A stretch of 64,000 nucleotides of DNA from Monomorium pharaonis (GCF_013373865.1 NC_050477.1:8101722-8165721), one strand, 5' to 3'. Positions 38,401 through 51,400 are shown, counted from the stretch's first letter. Program-made: numbers and translations. The notes: generated by a model not told the origin, from the letters alone.

Positions 38401-38942
38401 CCTCACGCCTAAACGCAGAATACGATTTCAACCAAATTTGACTTGAAATATCTTGTCGTAACGTACAATCGACTGATCGATCATTCGCGAGAGGACGTGC
38501 ATTTTTCTAATTGTTATAAATAATTAAATAATTGATTTTTATCGTTATGTGCGCCTCACGCCTAAACGCAGAATACGATTTCAACCAAATTTGACTTGAA
38601 ATATCTTGTCGTAACGTACAATCGACTGATCGATCATTTGCGAGAGGACGTGCATTTTTCTAATTGTTATAAATAATTAAATAATTGATTTTTATCGTTA
38701 TGTGCGCCTCACGCCTAAACGCAGAATACGATTTCAACCAAATTTGACTTGAAATATCTTGTCGTAACGTACAATCGACTGATCGATCATTCGCGAGAGG
38801 ACGTGCATTTTTCTAATTGTTATAAATAATTAAATAATTGATTTTTATCGTTATGTGCGCCTCACGCCTAAACGCAGAATACGATTTCAACCAAATTTGA
38901 CTGGAAATATCTTGTCGTAACGTACAATCGATTGATCGATCA

Positions 38943-39860
38943 TTCGCGAAAGGCCGTGCATTTTCCTAATAGTTATAAATAATTAAATAATTAATTTTTA
39001 TTGTTTTTTGCGCCTCACGCTTAAACGCAGTGTACGATTTTCTTCAAATTTGACTGGAAATATCTTTCCGTAACGTACAATCGACTGATCGATCATTCGC
39101 GAGAGGACGTGCATTTTTCTAATTGTTATAAATAATTAAATAATTGATTTTTATCGTTATGTGCGCCTCACGCCTAAACGCAGAATACGATTTCAACCAA
39201 ATTTGACTTGAAATATCTTGTCGTAACGTACAATCGACTGATCGATCATTCGCGAGAGGACGTGCATTTTTCTAATTGTTATAAATAATTAAATAATTGA
39301 TTTTTATCGTTATGTGCGCCTCACGCCTAAACGCAGAATACGATTTCAACCAAATTTGACTGGAAATATCTTGTCGTAACGTACAATCGATTGATCGATC
39401 ATTCGCGAAAGGCCGTGCATTTTCCTAATAGTTATAAATAATTAAATAATTAATTTTTATTGTTTTTTGCGCCTCACGCTTAAACGCAGTGTACGATTTT
39501 CTTCAAATTTGACTGGAAATATCTTTCCGTAACGTACAATCGACTGATCGATCATTCGCGAGAGGACGTGCATTTTTCTAATTGTTATAAATAATTAAAT
39601 AATTGATTTTTATCGTTATGTGCGCCTCACGCCTAAACGCAGAATACGATTTCAACCAAATTTGACTTGAAATATCTTGTCGTAACGTACAATCGACTGA
39701 TCGATCATTCGCGAGAGGACGTGCATTTTTCTAATTGTTATAAATAATTAAATAATTGATTTTTATCGTTATGTGCGCCTCACGCCTAAACGCAGAATAC
39801 GATTTCAACCAAATTTGACTGGAAATATCTTGTCGTAACGTACAATCGACTGATCGATCA
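38943..39860 (+). repeat. trimeric higher-order block, 459-bp period
   Basis: The variant ttcgcgaaaggccgtg with an unusual tail (ttgttttttgcgcctca) occurs at 38943, 39402 and 39861, each exactly three monomers apart. The first two share gattgatcg and cacgctt, which the later copies have changed. Confidence 0.75.
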
Positions 39861-42800
39861 TTCGCGAAAGGCCGTGCATTTTCCTAATAGTTATAAATAA
39901 TTAAATAATCAATTTTTATTGTTTTTTGCGCCTCAAGCTTAAACGCAGTGTACGATTTTCTTCAAATTTGACTGGAAATATCTTTCCATAACGTACAATC
40001 GACTGATCGATCATTCGCGAGAGGACGTGCATTTTTATAATTGTTATAAATAATTAAATAATTGATTTTTATTGTTATGTGCGCCTCACGCCTAAACGCA
40101 GAATACGATTTTAACCAAATTTGACTGGAAATATCTTGTCGTAACGTACAATCGACTGATCGATCATTTGCGAGAGGACGTGCATTTTTCTAATTGTTAT
40201 AAATAATTAAATAATTGATTTTTATCGTTATGTGCGCCTCACGCCTAAACGCAGAATACGATTTCAACCAAATTTGACTGGAAATATCTTGTCGTAACGT
40301 ACAATCGACTGATCGATCATTCGCGAAAGGCCGTGCATTTTCCTAATAGTTATAAATAATTAAATAATTGATTTTTATCGTTATGTGCGCCTCACGCCTA
40401 AACGCAATGTACGATTTCCTCCTAATTTGGCTGGAAATATCTTTCCGTAACGTACAATCGACTGATCGATCATTCGCGAGAGGATGTGTTTTTTCTTAAT
40501 AGTTATAAATAATTATATAATTGATTTTTATCGTTTTGTGCGCCTCACGTCTAAACGCAGTGTACGATTTTCTTCAAATTTGACTGGAAATATCTTTCCG
40601 TAACGTACAATCGACTGATCGATCATTCGCGAGAGGACGTGCATTTTTCTAATTGTTATAAATAATTAAATAATTGATTTTCATCGTTATGTGCGCCTCA
40701 CGCCTAAACGCAGAATACGATTTCAACCAAATTTGACTGGAAATATCTTGTCGTAACGTACAATCGACTGATCGATCATTCGCGAAAGGCCGTGCATTTT
40801 CCTAATAGTTATAAATAATTAAATAATCAATTTTTATTGTTTTTTGCGCCTCAAGCTTAAACGCAGTGTACGATTTTCTTCAAATTTGACTGGAAATATC
40901 TTTCCATAACGTACAATCGACTGATCGATCATTCGCGAGAGGACGTGCATTTTTATAATTGTTATAAATAATTAAATAATTGATTTTTATTGTTATGTGC
41001 GCCTCACGCCTAAACGCAGAATACGATTTTAACCAAATTTGACTGGAAATATCTTGTCGTAACGTACAATCGACTGATCGATCATTTGCGAGAGGACGTG
41101 CATTTTTCTAATTGTTATAAATAATTAAATAATTGATTTTTATCGTTATGTGCGCCTCACGCCTAAACGCAGAATACGATTTCAACCAAATTTGACTGGA
41201 AATATCTTGTCGTAACGTACAATCGACTGATCGATCATTCGCGAAAGGCCGTGCATTTTCCTAATAGTTATAAATAATTAAATAATTGATTTTTATCGTT
41301 ATGTGCGCCTCACGCCTAAACGCAATGTACGATTTCCTCCTAATTTGGCTGGAAATATCTTTCCGTAACGTACAATCGACTGATCGATCATTCGCGAGAG
41401 GATGTGTTTTTTCTTAATAGTTATAAATAATTATATAATTGATTTTTATCGTTTTGTGCGCCTCACGTCTAAACGCAGTGTACGATTTTCTTCAAATTTG
41501 ACTGGAAATATCTTTCCGTAACGTACAATCGACTGATCGATCATTCGCGAGAGGACGTGCATTTTTCTAATTGTTATAAATAATTAAATAATTGATTTTC
41601 ATCGTTATGTGCGCCTCACGCCTAAACGCAGAATACGATTTCAACCAAATTTGACTGGAAATATCTTGTCGTAACGTACAATCGACTGATCGATCATTCG
41701 CGAAAGGCCGTGCATTTTCCTAATAGTTATAAATAATTAAATAATCAATTTTTATTGTTTTTTGCGCCTCAAGCTTAAACGCAGTGTACGATTTTCTTCA
41801 AATTTGACTGGAAATATCTTTCCATAACGTACAATCGACTGATCGATCATTCGCGAGAGGACGTGCATTTTTATAATTGTTATAAATAATTAAATAATTG
41901 ATTTTTATTGTTATGTGCGCCTCACGCCTAAACGCAGAATACGATTTTAACCAAATTTGACTGGAAATATCTTGTCGTAACGTACAATCGACTGATCGAT
42001 CATTTGCGAGAGGACGTGCATTTTTCTAATTGTTATAAATAATTAAATAATTGATTTTTATCGTTATGTGCGCCTCACGCCTAAACGCAGAATACGATTT
42101 CAACCAAATTTGACTGGAAATATCTTGTCGTAACGTACAATCGACTGATCGATCATTCGCGAAAGGCCGTGCATTTTCCTAATAGTTATAAATAATTAAA
42201 TAATTGATTTTTATCGTTATGTGCGCCTCACGCCTAAACGCAATGTACGATTTCCTCCTAATTTGGCTGGAAATATCTTTCCGTAACGTACAATCGACTG
42301 ATCGATCATTCGCGAGAGGATGTGTTTTTTCTTAATAGTTATAAATAATTATATAATTGATTTTTATCGTTTTGTGCGCCTCACGTCTAAACGCAGTGTA
42401 CGATTTTCTTCAAATTTGACTGGAAATATCTTTCCGTAACGTACAATCGACTGATCGATCATTCGCGAGAGGACGTGCATTTTTCTAATTGTTATAAATA
42501 ATTAAATAATTGATTTTCATCGTTATGTGCGCCTCACGCCTAAACGCAGAATACGATTTCAACCAAATTTGACTGGAAATATCTTGTCGTAACGTACAAT
42601 CGACTGATCGATCATTCGCGAAAGGCCGTGCATTTTCCTAATAGTTATAAATAATTAAATAATCAATTTTTATTGTTTTTTGCGCCTCAAGCTTAAACGC
42701 AGTGTACGATTTTCTTCAAATTTGACTGGAAATATCTTTCCATAACGTACAATCGACTGATCGATCATTCGCGAGAGGACGTGCATTTTTATAATTGTTA

Positions 42801-44363
42801 TAAATAATTAAATAATTGATTTTTATTGTTATGTGCGCCTCACGCCTAAACGCAGAATACGATTTTAACCAAATTTGACTGGAAATATCTTGTCGTAACG
42901 TACAATCGACTGATCGATCATTTGCGAGAGGACGTGCATTTTTCTAATTGTTATAAATAATTAAATAATTGATTTTTATCGTTATGTGCGCCTCACGCCT
43001 AAACGCAGAATACGATTTCAACCAAATTTGACTGGAAATATCTTGTCGTAACGTACAATCGACTGATCGATCATTCGCGAAAGGCCGTGCATTTTCCTAA
43101 TAGTTATAAATAATTAAATAATTGATTTTTATCGTTATGTGCGCCTCACGCCTAAACGCAATGTACGATTTCCTCCTAATTTGGCTGGAAATATCTTTCC
43201 GTAACGTACAATCGACTGATCGATCATTCGCGAGAGGATGTGTTTTTTCTTAATAGTTATAAATAATTATATAATTGATTTTTATCGTTTTGTGCGCCTC
43301 ACGTCTAAACGCAGTGTACGATTTTCTTCAAATTTGACTGGAAATATCTTTCCGTAACGTACAATCGACTGATCGATCATTCGCGAGAGGACGTGCATTT
43401 TTCTAATTGTTATAAATAATTAAATAATTGATTTTCATCGTTATGTGCGCCTCACGCCTAAACGCAGAATACGATTTCAACCAAATTTGACTGGAAATAT
43501 CTTGTCGTAACGTACAATCGACTGATCGATCATTCGCGAAAGGCCGTGCATTTTCCTAATAGTTATAAATAATTAAATAATCAATTTTTATTGTTTTTTG
43601 CGCCTCAAGCTTAAACGCAGTGTACGATTTTCTTCAAATTTGACTGGAAATATCTTTCCATAACGTACAATCGACTGATCGATCATTCGCGAGAGGACGT
43701 GCATTTTTATAATTGTTATAAATAATTAAATAATTGATTTTTATTGTTATGTGCGCCTCACGCCTAAACGCAGAATACGATTTTAACCAAATTTGACTGG
43801 AAATATCTTGTCGTAACGTACAATCGACTGATCGATCATTTGCGAGAGGACGTGCATTTTTCTAATTGTTATAAATAATTAAATAATTGATTTTTATCGT
43901 TATGTGCGCCTCACGCCTAAACGCAGAATACGATTTCAACCAAATTTGACTGGAAATATCTTGTCGTAACGTACAATCGACTGATCGATCATTCGCGAAA
44001 GGCCGTGCATTTTCCTAATAGTTATAAATAATTAAATAATTGATTTTTATCGTTATGTGCGCCTCACGCCTAAACGCAATGTACGATTTCCTCCTAATTT
44101 GGCTGGAAATATCTTTCCGTAACGTACAATCGACTGATCGATCATTCGCGAGAGGATGTGTTTTTTCTTAATAGTTATAAATAATTATATAATTGATTTT
44201 TATCGTTTTGTGCGCCTCACGTCTAAACGCAGTGTACGATTTTCTTCAAATTTGACTGGAAATATCTTTCCGTAACGTACAATCGACTGATCGATCATTC
44301 GCGAGAGGACGTGCATTTTTCTAATTGTTATAAATAATTAAATAATTGATTTTTATCGTTATG
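39861..44363 (+). repeat. hexameric higher-order block, 918-bp period, about five copies
   Basis: The diagnostic monomer (ttcgcgaaagg followed by aataatcaatttttattg) recurs at 39861, 40779, 41697, 42615 and 43533, each exactly 918 bp apart (six monomers). Other markers keep the same spacing, such as gaggatgtgttttttc and tgattttcatcg. Copies read as essentially identical over their length, which indicates recent amplification or possibly an assembly effect. Confidence 0.85.
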
Positions 44364-44474
44364 TGCGCCTCACGCCTAAATGCAAAATACGATTTCTTTC
44401 AAATTTGGCTGGAAGTATCTTTCCGTAACGTACAATCGACTGATCGATCATTCGCGAGAGGACGTGCATTTTTC

Positions 44475-44580
44475 TAATTGTTATAAATTTTTTCAATTAA
44501 TTTTTATTATCCGTTTATATTACGTTTTGGCGTGAGGCTCGGAAAACGATAAAAATTAATTTAAAAAATTTATAACAATT
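44475..44580. repeat. inversion point and hairpin at the right end of the array
   Basis: The last monomer changes into a terminus-like segment (attgttataaattttttc, then aattaatttttatta). After a loop of roughly 36 bases the same segment follows in inverted orientation (taaaaattaatttaaaa, then tttataacaatt). This is where the forward array meets the inverted right terminus. Confidence 0.7.
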
Positions 44581-44740
44581 GGTAAATTACAAGTTTTGTC
44601 GTAAATGATAGATATGTATTATAATGACTAAACCCTATAGAAATTTTTCAAAGTTTGTTAAAAATCTCATAACCGAACGATGTTCGACTTTGGCCGCTCG
44701 GCGTTTGTCTACTGTTTTTCGCTGCTAGCTTCACCTACAT
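44523..44740 (-). repeat. right terminal inverted repeat
   Basis: Read on the minus strand, it begins atgtaggtgaagctagcagc and follows the left terminus block by block to ttttccgagcctcacgcc. It is shorter than the left copy because it lacks the left copy's extra internal stretch. Confidence 0.8.
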
Positions 44741-44749
44741 ATGTTACTG
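44741..44749 (+). repeat. right target-site duplication, 9 bp
   Basis: The sequence is atgttactg, with one mismatch to the left copy at 36014-36022. Confidence 0.7.
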
Positions 44750-47700
44750 CGAGGAACAATCCCGATTTTTCTCATATATATTTTTTGGCTTGTGAGTTTT
44801 ATTTTTTATTTTTTACTGCTATGTATCACAGAAATCGTATAGATTTATTTGTCTAAAATACCAAAATATCGAAGCTAAATCAAACCAAACCGGAGAAACT
44901 GAAAATAAAATATTAAATTAATAGAGAGTGCTAATTATGAGAATACCTGATCGATTTAGTACGATCAGATTGTAGTTTCATGCGTTCCATTTCTACAAAT
45001 GAAGCCGACATTCACGTATCGGTCTGATTGTTTGTGTCCACCTCGAACCGTGAATGTCACCGGCAACTTTCCACCGAAACGCTTTGGATCTAATAAAAAG
45101 ACCAACGATATACACATTCAACGATCGTTCCGTCCGGTCGCCGCGCGGTCAAAGATCGCATCGAATCGTCCTCGAATGTAGACACGGCCGATTCTCCATG
45201 ACAAATATAATTTCCCTGGCCGTTTCCGTGGCATTATGTCGAGTTCCGGCCGGTTCGCATAGATCCGCCCGGACGATTGTTCGCCCGAGCACGCTTACCA
45301 TAGCTCGAAATCGCACCAGATTTCCGTCGACGAAAGTTCAATGCTTCACGCTGTCGCGTTTAAAATTACGACAACAAAAGAAATTGCACGCGTGTCGTGT
45401 TCTAGATATAATTTATTCTTTCAACATTTTACTTTTACTAATACGTTTTATTCTACAATTTTTTTCGTTTTCGAAAAACTTTTCTTTAAAGACTTTGTTT
45501 TTAAACTTTTCCTTTCTTTGTAAGTTTTTTATGGTTCAGTGATGAGACTTAATCCACACGAATAATCTTAGAAATATTAATACACAAGATGTCCAAAACT
45601 GTAGATAACTAAATAACGTGACTTCGTGATCGCAAACTGAAGAGCGCGCGGTACTGTTTCACGGGACAGGATTTTACTGGCGAACGTTGACAGTTTCCGG
45701 TTATGTGTTGAGTCATTCCTCCACAGTTATAGGCACGCTCGTTATGTCGCGAACATCAGTAACAGACGACTTAAGCAAGAGGTCGGTATCTTCAGCGGAT
45801 ATAGCGGAACAAATCTTAAGCGTAGGACGACGATCTTTTGCCGTTACCGCCGCGTGCAGCGTCGCACAGTTATACCCGCGATGTACAGTTAGACACAGAC
45901 GAGACTGCTACGCAATTAAGGATCTTTTAATTGGTCACGCGATGAGGTAGGGCACCGAATCATGTCGAAATTGGATGCTAATGTTTACCGTGGCAAAAAT
46001 TGGAACGTTGAGAACGCGAAGCGCATAGCGGGAAATTTGCTGTTTTCTTTAACGAGTAGATTGATGCATTCAAGAAAGGAAAGACGGGGGAAGTCAGATT
46101 TCAAATACTTAAGAAATAAATTTGGAAACTTTGTGGCACAGTCTAGTAAACAACACATGTTGGCTTACAAGCATATGTGTGTGTGTGGGTGTGTTAATAA
46201 ACGATTAATAATTGTACAATTATATAAAAATAAATTAACGGGTTATGAATGATTTAAATTTAAATTTATTTAAAAATTTCAATATATAATGCTAACAATA
46301 TTAATAATATAACATTAGCACTTAAATCATTAATTTTATGTGTAATTAATTTTATACGTATAAAATATAACTATTTAACTGTCAACTATTAAATTGTAAA
46401 AATATTTAAAATACAAAATACGTCATTTTTTTAATACGTCTAGATTTATAACATTATTTTAAATTTTCATATTTGTTGCGAATTTATTACCAATTATAAA
46501 AAGATTTTTTAAAACAAACAATACGTATAATTATTATTAGCCACTTCGAATTATAATTATATCTCGTACACAGAGTATAAATAATATTTGATATGATTAC
46601 CAATTCATGCTATAAATCAAAACTTTAAGCAGATTTTATGTTTTGTAATTATTTTGTCAATATACACGATAATTATTTTCCTTATATTGTAATTAAATAC
46701 GTTGTTGGATTTTAATTTAGTCAGTTCTCGTATATCATTTTAATTAGCTTTATATGCTTCCCTTTTTTGTTTAATATGCTACTGGACAATAATTTGAAAT
46801 TCATTATGTTCATAAAAATTTATTACATTAAAGTTGTATTGTAATGCTAACACGATGTTATAATAGCGTTTGAAAAATTTATAAGTCCCTGTAATTGACG
46901 CATTGTACGATATGCAATTTTCAAAATTTGCCGTGTAATTTTTTTATTTAACTTTTAGAGAGAAAGATTTTTTCTTAATTATGAAAATTTTGATGTAATA
47001 ATCAAATATATATAATGCAATGTAATATTTGCAACTGACTTCGAGACGTTATGAATATTGCCTTTTCAAGATTAAAGAGATTAAGGAAAGATTAACGGAT
47101 CGTATTTTTAATAAGCGCATGAATCGGTTACATAATTGTAAACAATGTTACAGAAATCATACACTTTCTTAAGTATTCAAGTAAAAAGAAAAAATTATAC
47201 GCCAACAAATTAATAATAACGTAACGTGATATTTGTTTGTATCTAGGCAACGCGAAGAGAGAATACATTAATTCGAAATCATCTACGCTAAAAGCCATGA
47301 GATATGTTAGTGCAAATTTTGATAAATGATGTACCTGTTATCCACCTGTGGGTCTCGCGTATGTCGTTGACTGTTCGGAGTGACTGTGATTACTACCGCG
47401 CAGTAGTCCACAGGCGGTCGGTTTACCCGGGCTCCATATCTGCATACCGTTCAGTTTGTCGCAGGTGAAACATGCTCACCCCTCTACCACGGAGTCAACT
47501 ACCGTTCACAATTGCTCATCGTTTTTAACCGTAAGGCTTGCGCCGAATGATAAACAGTCACGCCGACCAACGAGCAGTGCAATAACCGAAAATGAAATAG
47601 AACGCGAAACGTTATTGCCAAAATAGCTGAATTCTGAATTTATCGTCGAACGTTATAGACATGCAGATATGTAGATGATGCTAAATTGAGTTGGCAAAAT

Positions 47701-48021
47701 TGCAAATTTTGTTAATTTGAAGATTTTTTTGACAAAAGTGCCCATGTAAATTAATTTTTAAATTGTTAATATTTAAATTACAGTAAAATATTGTACGAAT
47801 TAAGCTTTAAAAATTAAATAAGTTAAAAATTTTATTTTTATTTTTATTTATTTAATAATTTAGTTATATATATATATATATCTTCCGTGATTTTAATAAA
47901 ACTTTACATTATAATTCAATTATAGCTTACAAGTTAAAGTCGGCTCGATGAGCGGAACGTCACGAAATCCTCGCAATAAAGCAAATCTTTATTGAATTTA
48001 AATTTCATGGACTATAAGATA
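44750..48021. other. gene-free stretch
   Basis: Mostly AT-rich. 45000-45370 and 45640-45950 are less AT-rich and hold frames of 87-162 codons on the plus strand without domains or splice support. 47330-47600 is a moderately GC-rich patch that could be regulatory. No gene is supported. Confidence 0.4.
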
Positions 48022-48435
48022 GTATCTCTTTATTGATATAGACGAATCATATAAAATTGCGAATAAACTCTATAAAGATGGAACATTTTTTATTACGTTT
48101 TATAGTATGTTTTATAGTAGTCTCTTTATTATGTCTCGCGTTCTTCCACGAAGTGCTGTCATCTAGCGAACATCAGAAAAGAGAGAAAAGAATCGATGAA
48201 AGACCAGTTTAAAAAACGTCCGTTAGATAGTATGCTTTTTTCATATTTAAACAAATATATAAGATTACGAATAAAATTGCATAAAGATTTTTCAGACATT
48301 TTACTTATTCTTGCACTTATACGTATTTATACGAAGTGTTGTCATCTAGCGGAGAGAAGAGTAGAAAAGGAAGAAAGAAATCGATAAAGAACAAGTCGGC
48401 ATAGTATCAACAGAACGTAATCAACAAAGAGATAC
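48022..48435. mobile_element. MITE of 414 bp, TA target site, with an internal diverged duplication
   Basis: Terminal inverted repeats GTATCTCTTTRTTGA (48022-48036, and inverted at 48421-48435) are flanked on both sides by TA (48020-48021 and 48436-48437). Inside, two diverged direct copies share acgaagtg(c/t)tgtcatctagcg (near 48150 and 48332) and a following gaaa-rich stretch with aatcgat. No transposase is present. Tc1/mariner-type mobilisation is the best guess from the TA duplication. Confidence 0.65.
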
Positions 48436-51400
48436 TAATTAAAATTTCAAGAATCGTTATTATAAGGGTTCTTTCCCCGCGAATTCGAAATTTTAAAATC
48501 TTTAGAGCGAGGGAATATAATTAATTCGAGAGGTGGCGCCGCACAGGCAGGTCGAAAACTTCTAGCGCATTGCAATTCTAAAAGTTCCATTTATTACACA
48601 TTTTCCCTTATGTTTGCAGTAGTTGCGAGTAAAATGTGCCCTGCAAAAAGGAAGCGGAATAACTCACCTTGTTTTCACAATTCAGTTGCAGTCTTAATGA
48701 CACAAGTGCTGTGATGCGGACGAGTCATGTTTCTAGAGAGAGATTTACGAAAGTAAATCGGTCAAGCGGTTTTTGGCTGCGTTTCTTGCGAAACATAAAC
48801 GCTTCTCCACAGCTTCTTGGCGTTTTTCCCCTCTTAATGGTTTACGCGATTTCGTAATACGTAACAATACACGTCCACGACATCCGATATCCACTAGGAA
48901 GATATGTTGAATGTTTTGTGAATCCTCCATTATCGCTTTATACGCGCGTATAAAGGATAACTTCGCCATATTGATGGATATAAAGGCGCTTATTAAAGTG
49001 CTTTGCAAGGTCTTCATGGAAGAAAATAGATGTAAGAGCGACATGAACTTCGTAAAATATTTACTCTGAATTATTTCGTGATAGTTTTTTTTAATTTTTA
49101 TTACATATTAACGAAAACTCTAGGTTGATTTCCTCCATAAAATTACAAGTTGAAAAAATTTTGACATTTATAGTTCAATTTTTAATAGAAAAAATAATAC
49201 ACTCGTTACATGTAAAGCGTCAAGAGGTCAGCGAGATGGTGAAATCTTTATAACGAGCCTCTTAGCTACAGTTGAATAACCGCGGAAAGCGCCGTAATGC
49301 TTCGCAATGCTTGTGATATCTCACAGTAATTAGGCGCCGCTTGAAGGGATGAACGTGCTCGAAGAAGTGAACGTGCCAAGAACTGTGGGATTCCTTTCCC
49401 TTTGGCATGTCATTAAAAACTACTAGTTTTAATTAGGGACTGTTTGCTAATTACTTATTACAAATAAATGTATTATTTATTACACGTTTTCATTAATACC
49501 TTTAGTATTAAAATATCACATGATTGTTGCATATTAAATAAATGCAAAATTAAGAAATGCTTATACATTAAATAAAAATAATAAAGCAATTTGTTATATG
49601 TAGACATAAAGGATGAAGGGAAAGATTCCAAGACAGCTTAAAAGACGTAATATATTTTATTTAGACATTAATGATCCATAAAACATTGTTTATATATGGG
49701 GCTATAAACAAATAACTCTCGTCACTACCATCTAGTCGTGTAATAAATATCTTGTTTTACAGAGAAAAAAACGCAGGAAGAGAAGCGCGTCAGGCTTCGT
49801 AAAAGCTCGACCGAATTTTTTCCGGCTGTCGACAATATCTTTATTTTCTCGCGATTGCGTTGCATAAATTGTGCAGCGCTATCGAAAAACGATATACTTA
49901 CATTTTTAGACATCTTATTAGATCTTTGATATGCATAAATTACGGGAGCTGTCAATGGCAAATCGCAATGGTAAGAAACAATAATTTATACAAGCAAAAT
50001 TAATTCATTAAAAATGAAATATATACGTTGCTAAGTAGAGGTAATTTATTTAATACATTCGTATGCGTATGTGACAGTTTGATGTTTTGATTCGTACTCT
50101 TGATTATAAGAATTACATAAATATTGGATAAAATTTGAAATAAAAAGTAACATACAAGTGCTAAAAACTTGTAAATATATAAACTTCTAAATATATTTTT
50201 GAAATTATCAAGGACACTTAAATTGTTACATTAAAATATTTATTTAAACTATTTAAAATAATCTATATACTATATAGATAAATCTATATGGATTTATGAA
50301 TCTATAAGTCAGTAGATATAACAAAGTACTGTAGTAACATAGAATTTATATAACAGTTGCCAACAGAAGCCTTCTCTCTTCTCGCTTTCTCTATGCTACG
50401 TTTCCTTCTTAAAATAGATAACAATTATTTAAATCGTGTGTAATATGATTGATTAAAAATCTCAAAATGAAAATAAATCAGAACGGAGCAGATAACAGCA
50501 GAGAAATGGATGCCATTTTAGTAATGATTGAAGTTTAAATTCGTATCGTAATCCAGTTATAGTTTGCCATCGATACCACACTGTTTATCGGGAGATATGT
50601 TCTTTCGTAAATAATTAAACTGGCAATCTATATCTTTAATCTACACGCATGTGCGATTGCTATGAAAGGAAGGTACAAGATGTTTCTTTGTTTTCTTAAC
50701 AAACAACACTTTGCCAATATTCAAGAATTATTTATATCCGATAATATTGATGTTATAATACTTGTCAAAGAAATTAATTAATCCTTGCTGGAAATAAATA
50801 ATTAATTTTTAGGATTTCTAGAGATATTAAATCCATTGATGATTCGTTTTGGCTAATATGTTGTTCACAAATACTCTTATCTTCAATATTTTTGCCACTG
50901 AGATGACAAAAAGCACTTGATTTCATATAGTTGAATAATGATAAACTTAGATTGTATACATCTAAATATAAAATTATCTGTGATTTACAGTTGCGCTATG
51001 TGGATTTGAAATCTCGTGGTTGATAAATGTTAAACATTTAGGAGCTAGACAAAAACAGTATTTAATAATAATAAAAATTTTAATCGCAAAACTTAAATAA
51101 AAGACACAATGTGTCTTCAGAATGAACAAATATAATATTTTGAAGATGTAGAAGATGTAAACTTTCAGATATGAAACAGAATATAAAATACTAACAATTG
51201 AAAAATTATAAGTCTTAAAATTCATATAAAAAGTCACAAATATCAAATTAAAAAATTCTATTTTTAAAAAATGTATGCAATTGAAACAAAATTAAAAATT
51301 TACAATTCAATGGAGTGGAACAAAAAAAATTAAAAACTCTACAATTTAATTAACATAAAAACTCGAATGTAAATAAATCAAATGATTTTTTACAATAGTC

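Larger units (their letters stand above)
36255..44488 (+). repeat. 153-bp satellite array, 53 full units plus one partial
   Basis: The anchor (t/c)gcgcctcacgcctaaacg recurs at 36255, 36408, 36561, 36714 and so on to 44364. That spacing is exactly 53 times 153, so there is no net length change across the array. Every monomer I read has the AT-rich segment around ttgttataaataatta, and nearly all carry the 10-bp palindrome tgatcgatca (one unit has tgattgatca). Monomers at both edges are the most diverged, and the right half is the most homogeneous. All six frames are closed at short distance, so the array does not code. Confidence 0.95.
36023..44740. mobile_element. Foldback/MULE-like non-autonomous element filled with a satellite array
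   Basis: An 8.7-kb unit with long imperfect inverted termini (36023-36272 and 44523-44740), a 9-bp near-perfect target duplication outside them, and no coding capacity: no frame of about 60 codons or longer was found inside. Almost all of the interior is a 153-bp tandem repeat. Long inverted termini combined with internal or subterminal tandem repeats and 9-bp duplications are the signature of Foldback elements and their MULE relatives. An autonomous partner elsewhere in the genome would have to supply transposase. The assignment to a superfamily is an inference from architecture. Confidence 0.75.

Noticed and set aside
45054..45542. 162-codon plus-strand frame just right of the satellite element
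   Set aside because: The Phe/Leu-rich end comes from T-rich DNA. There is no domain, and another frame is open over the same region.
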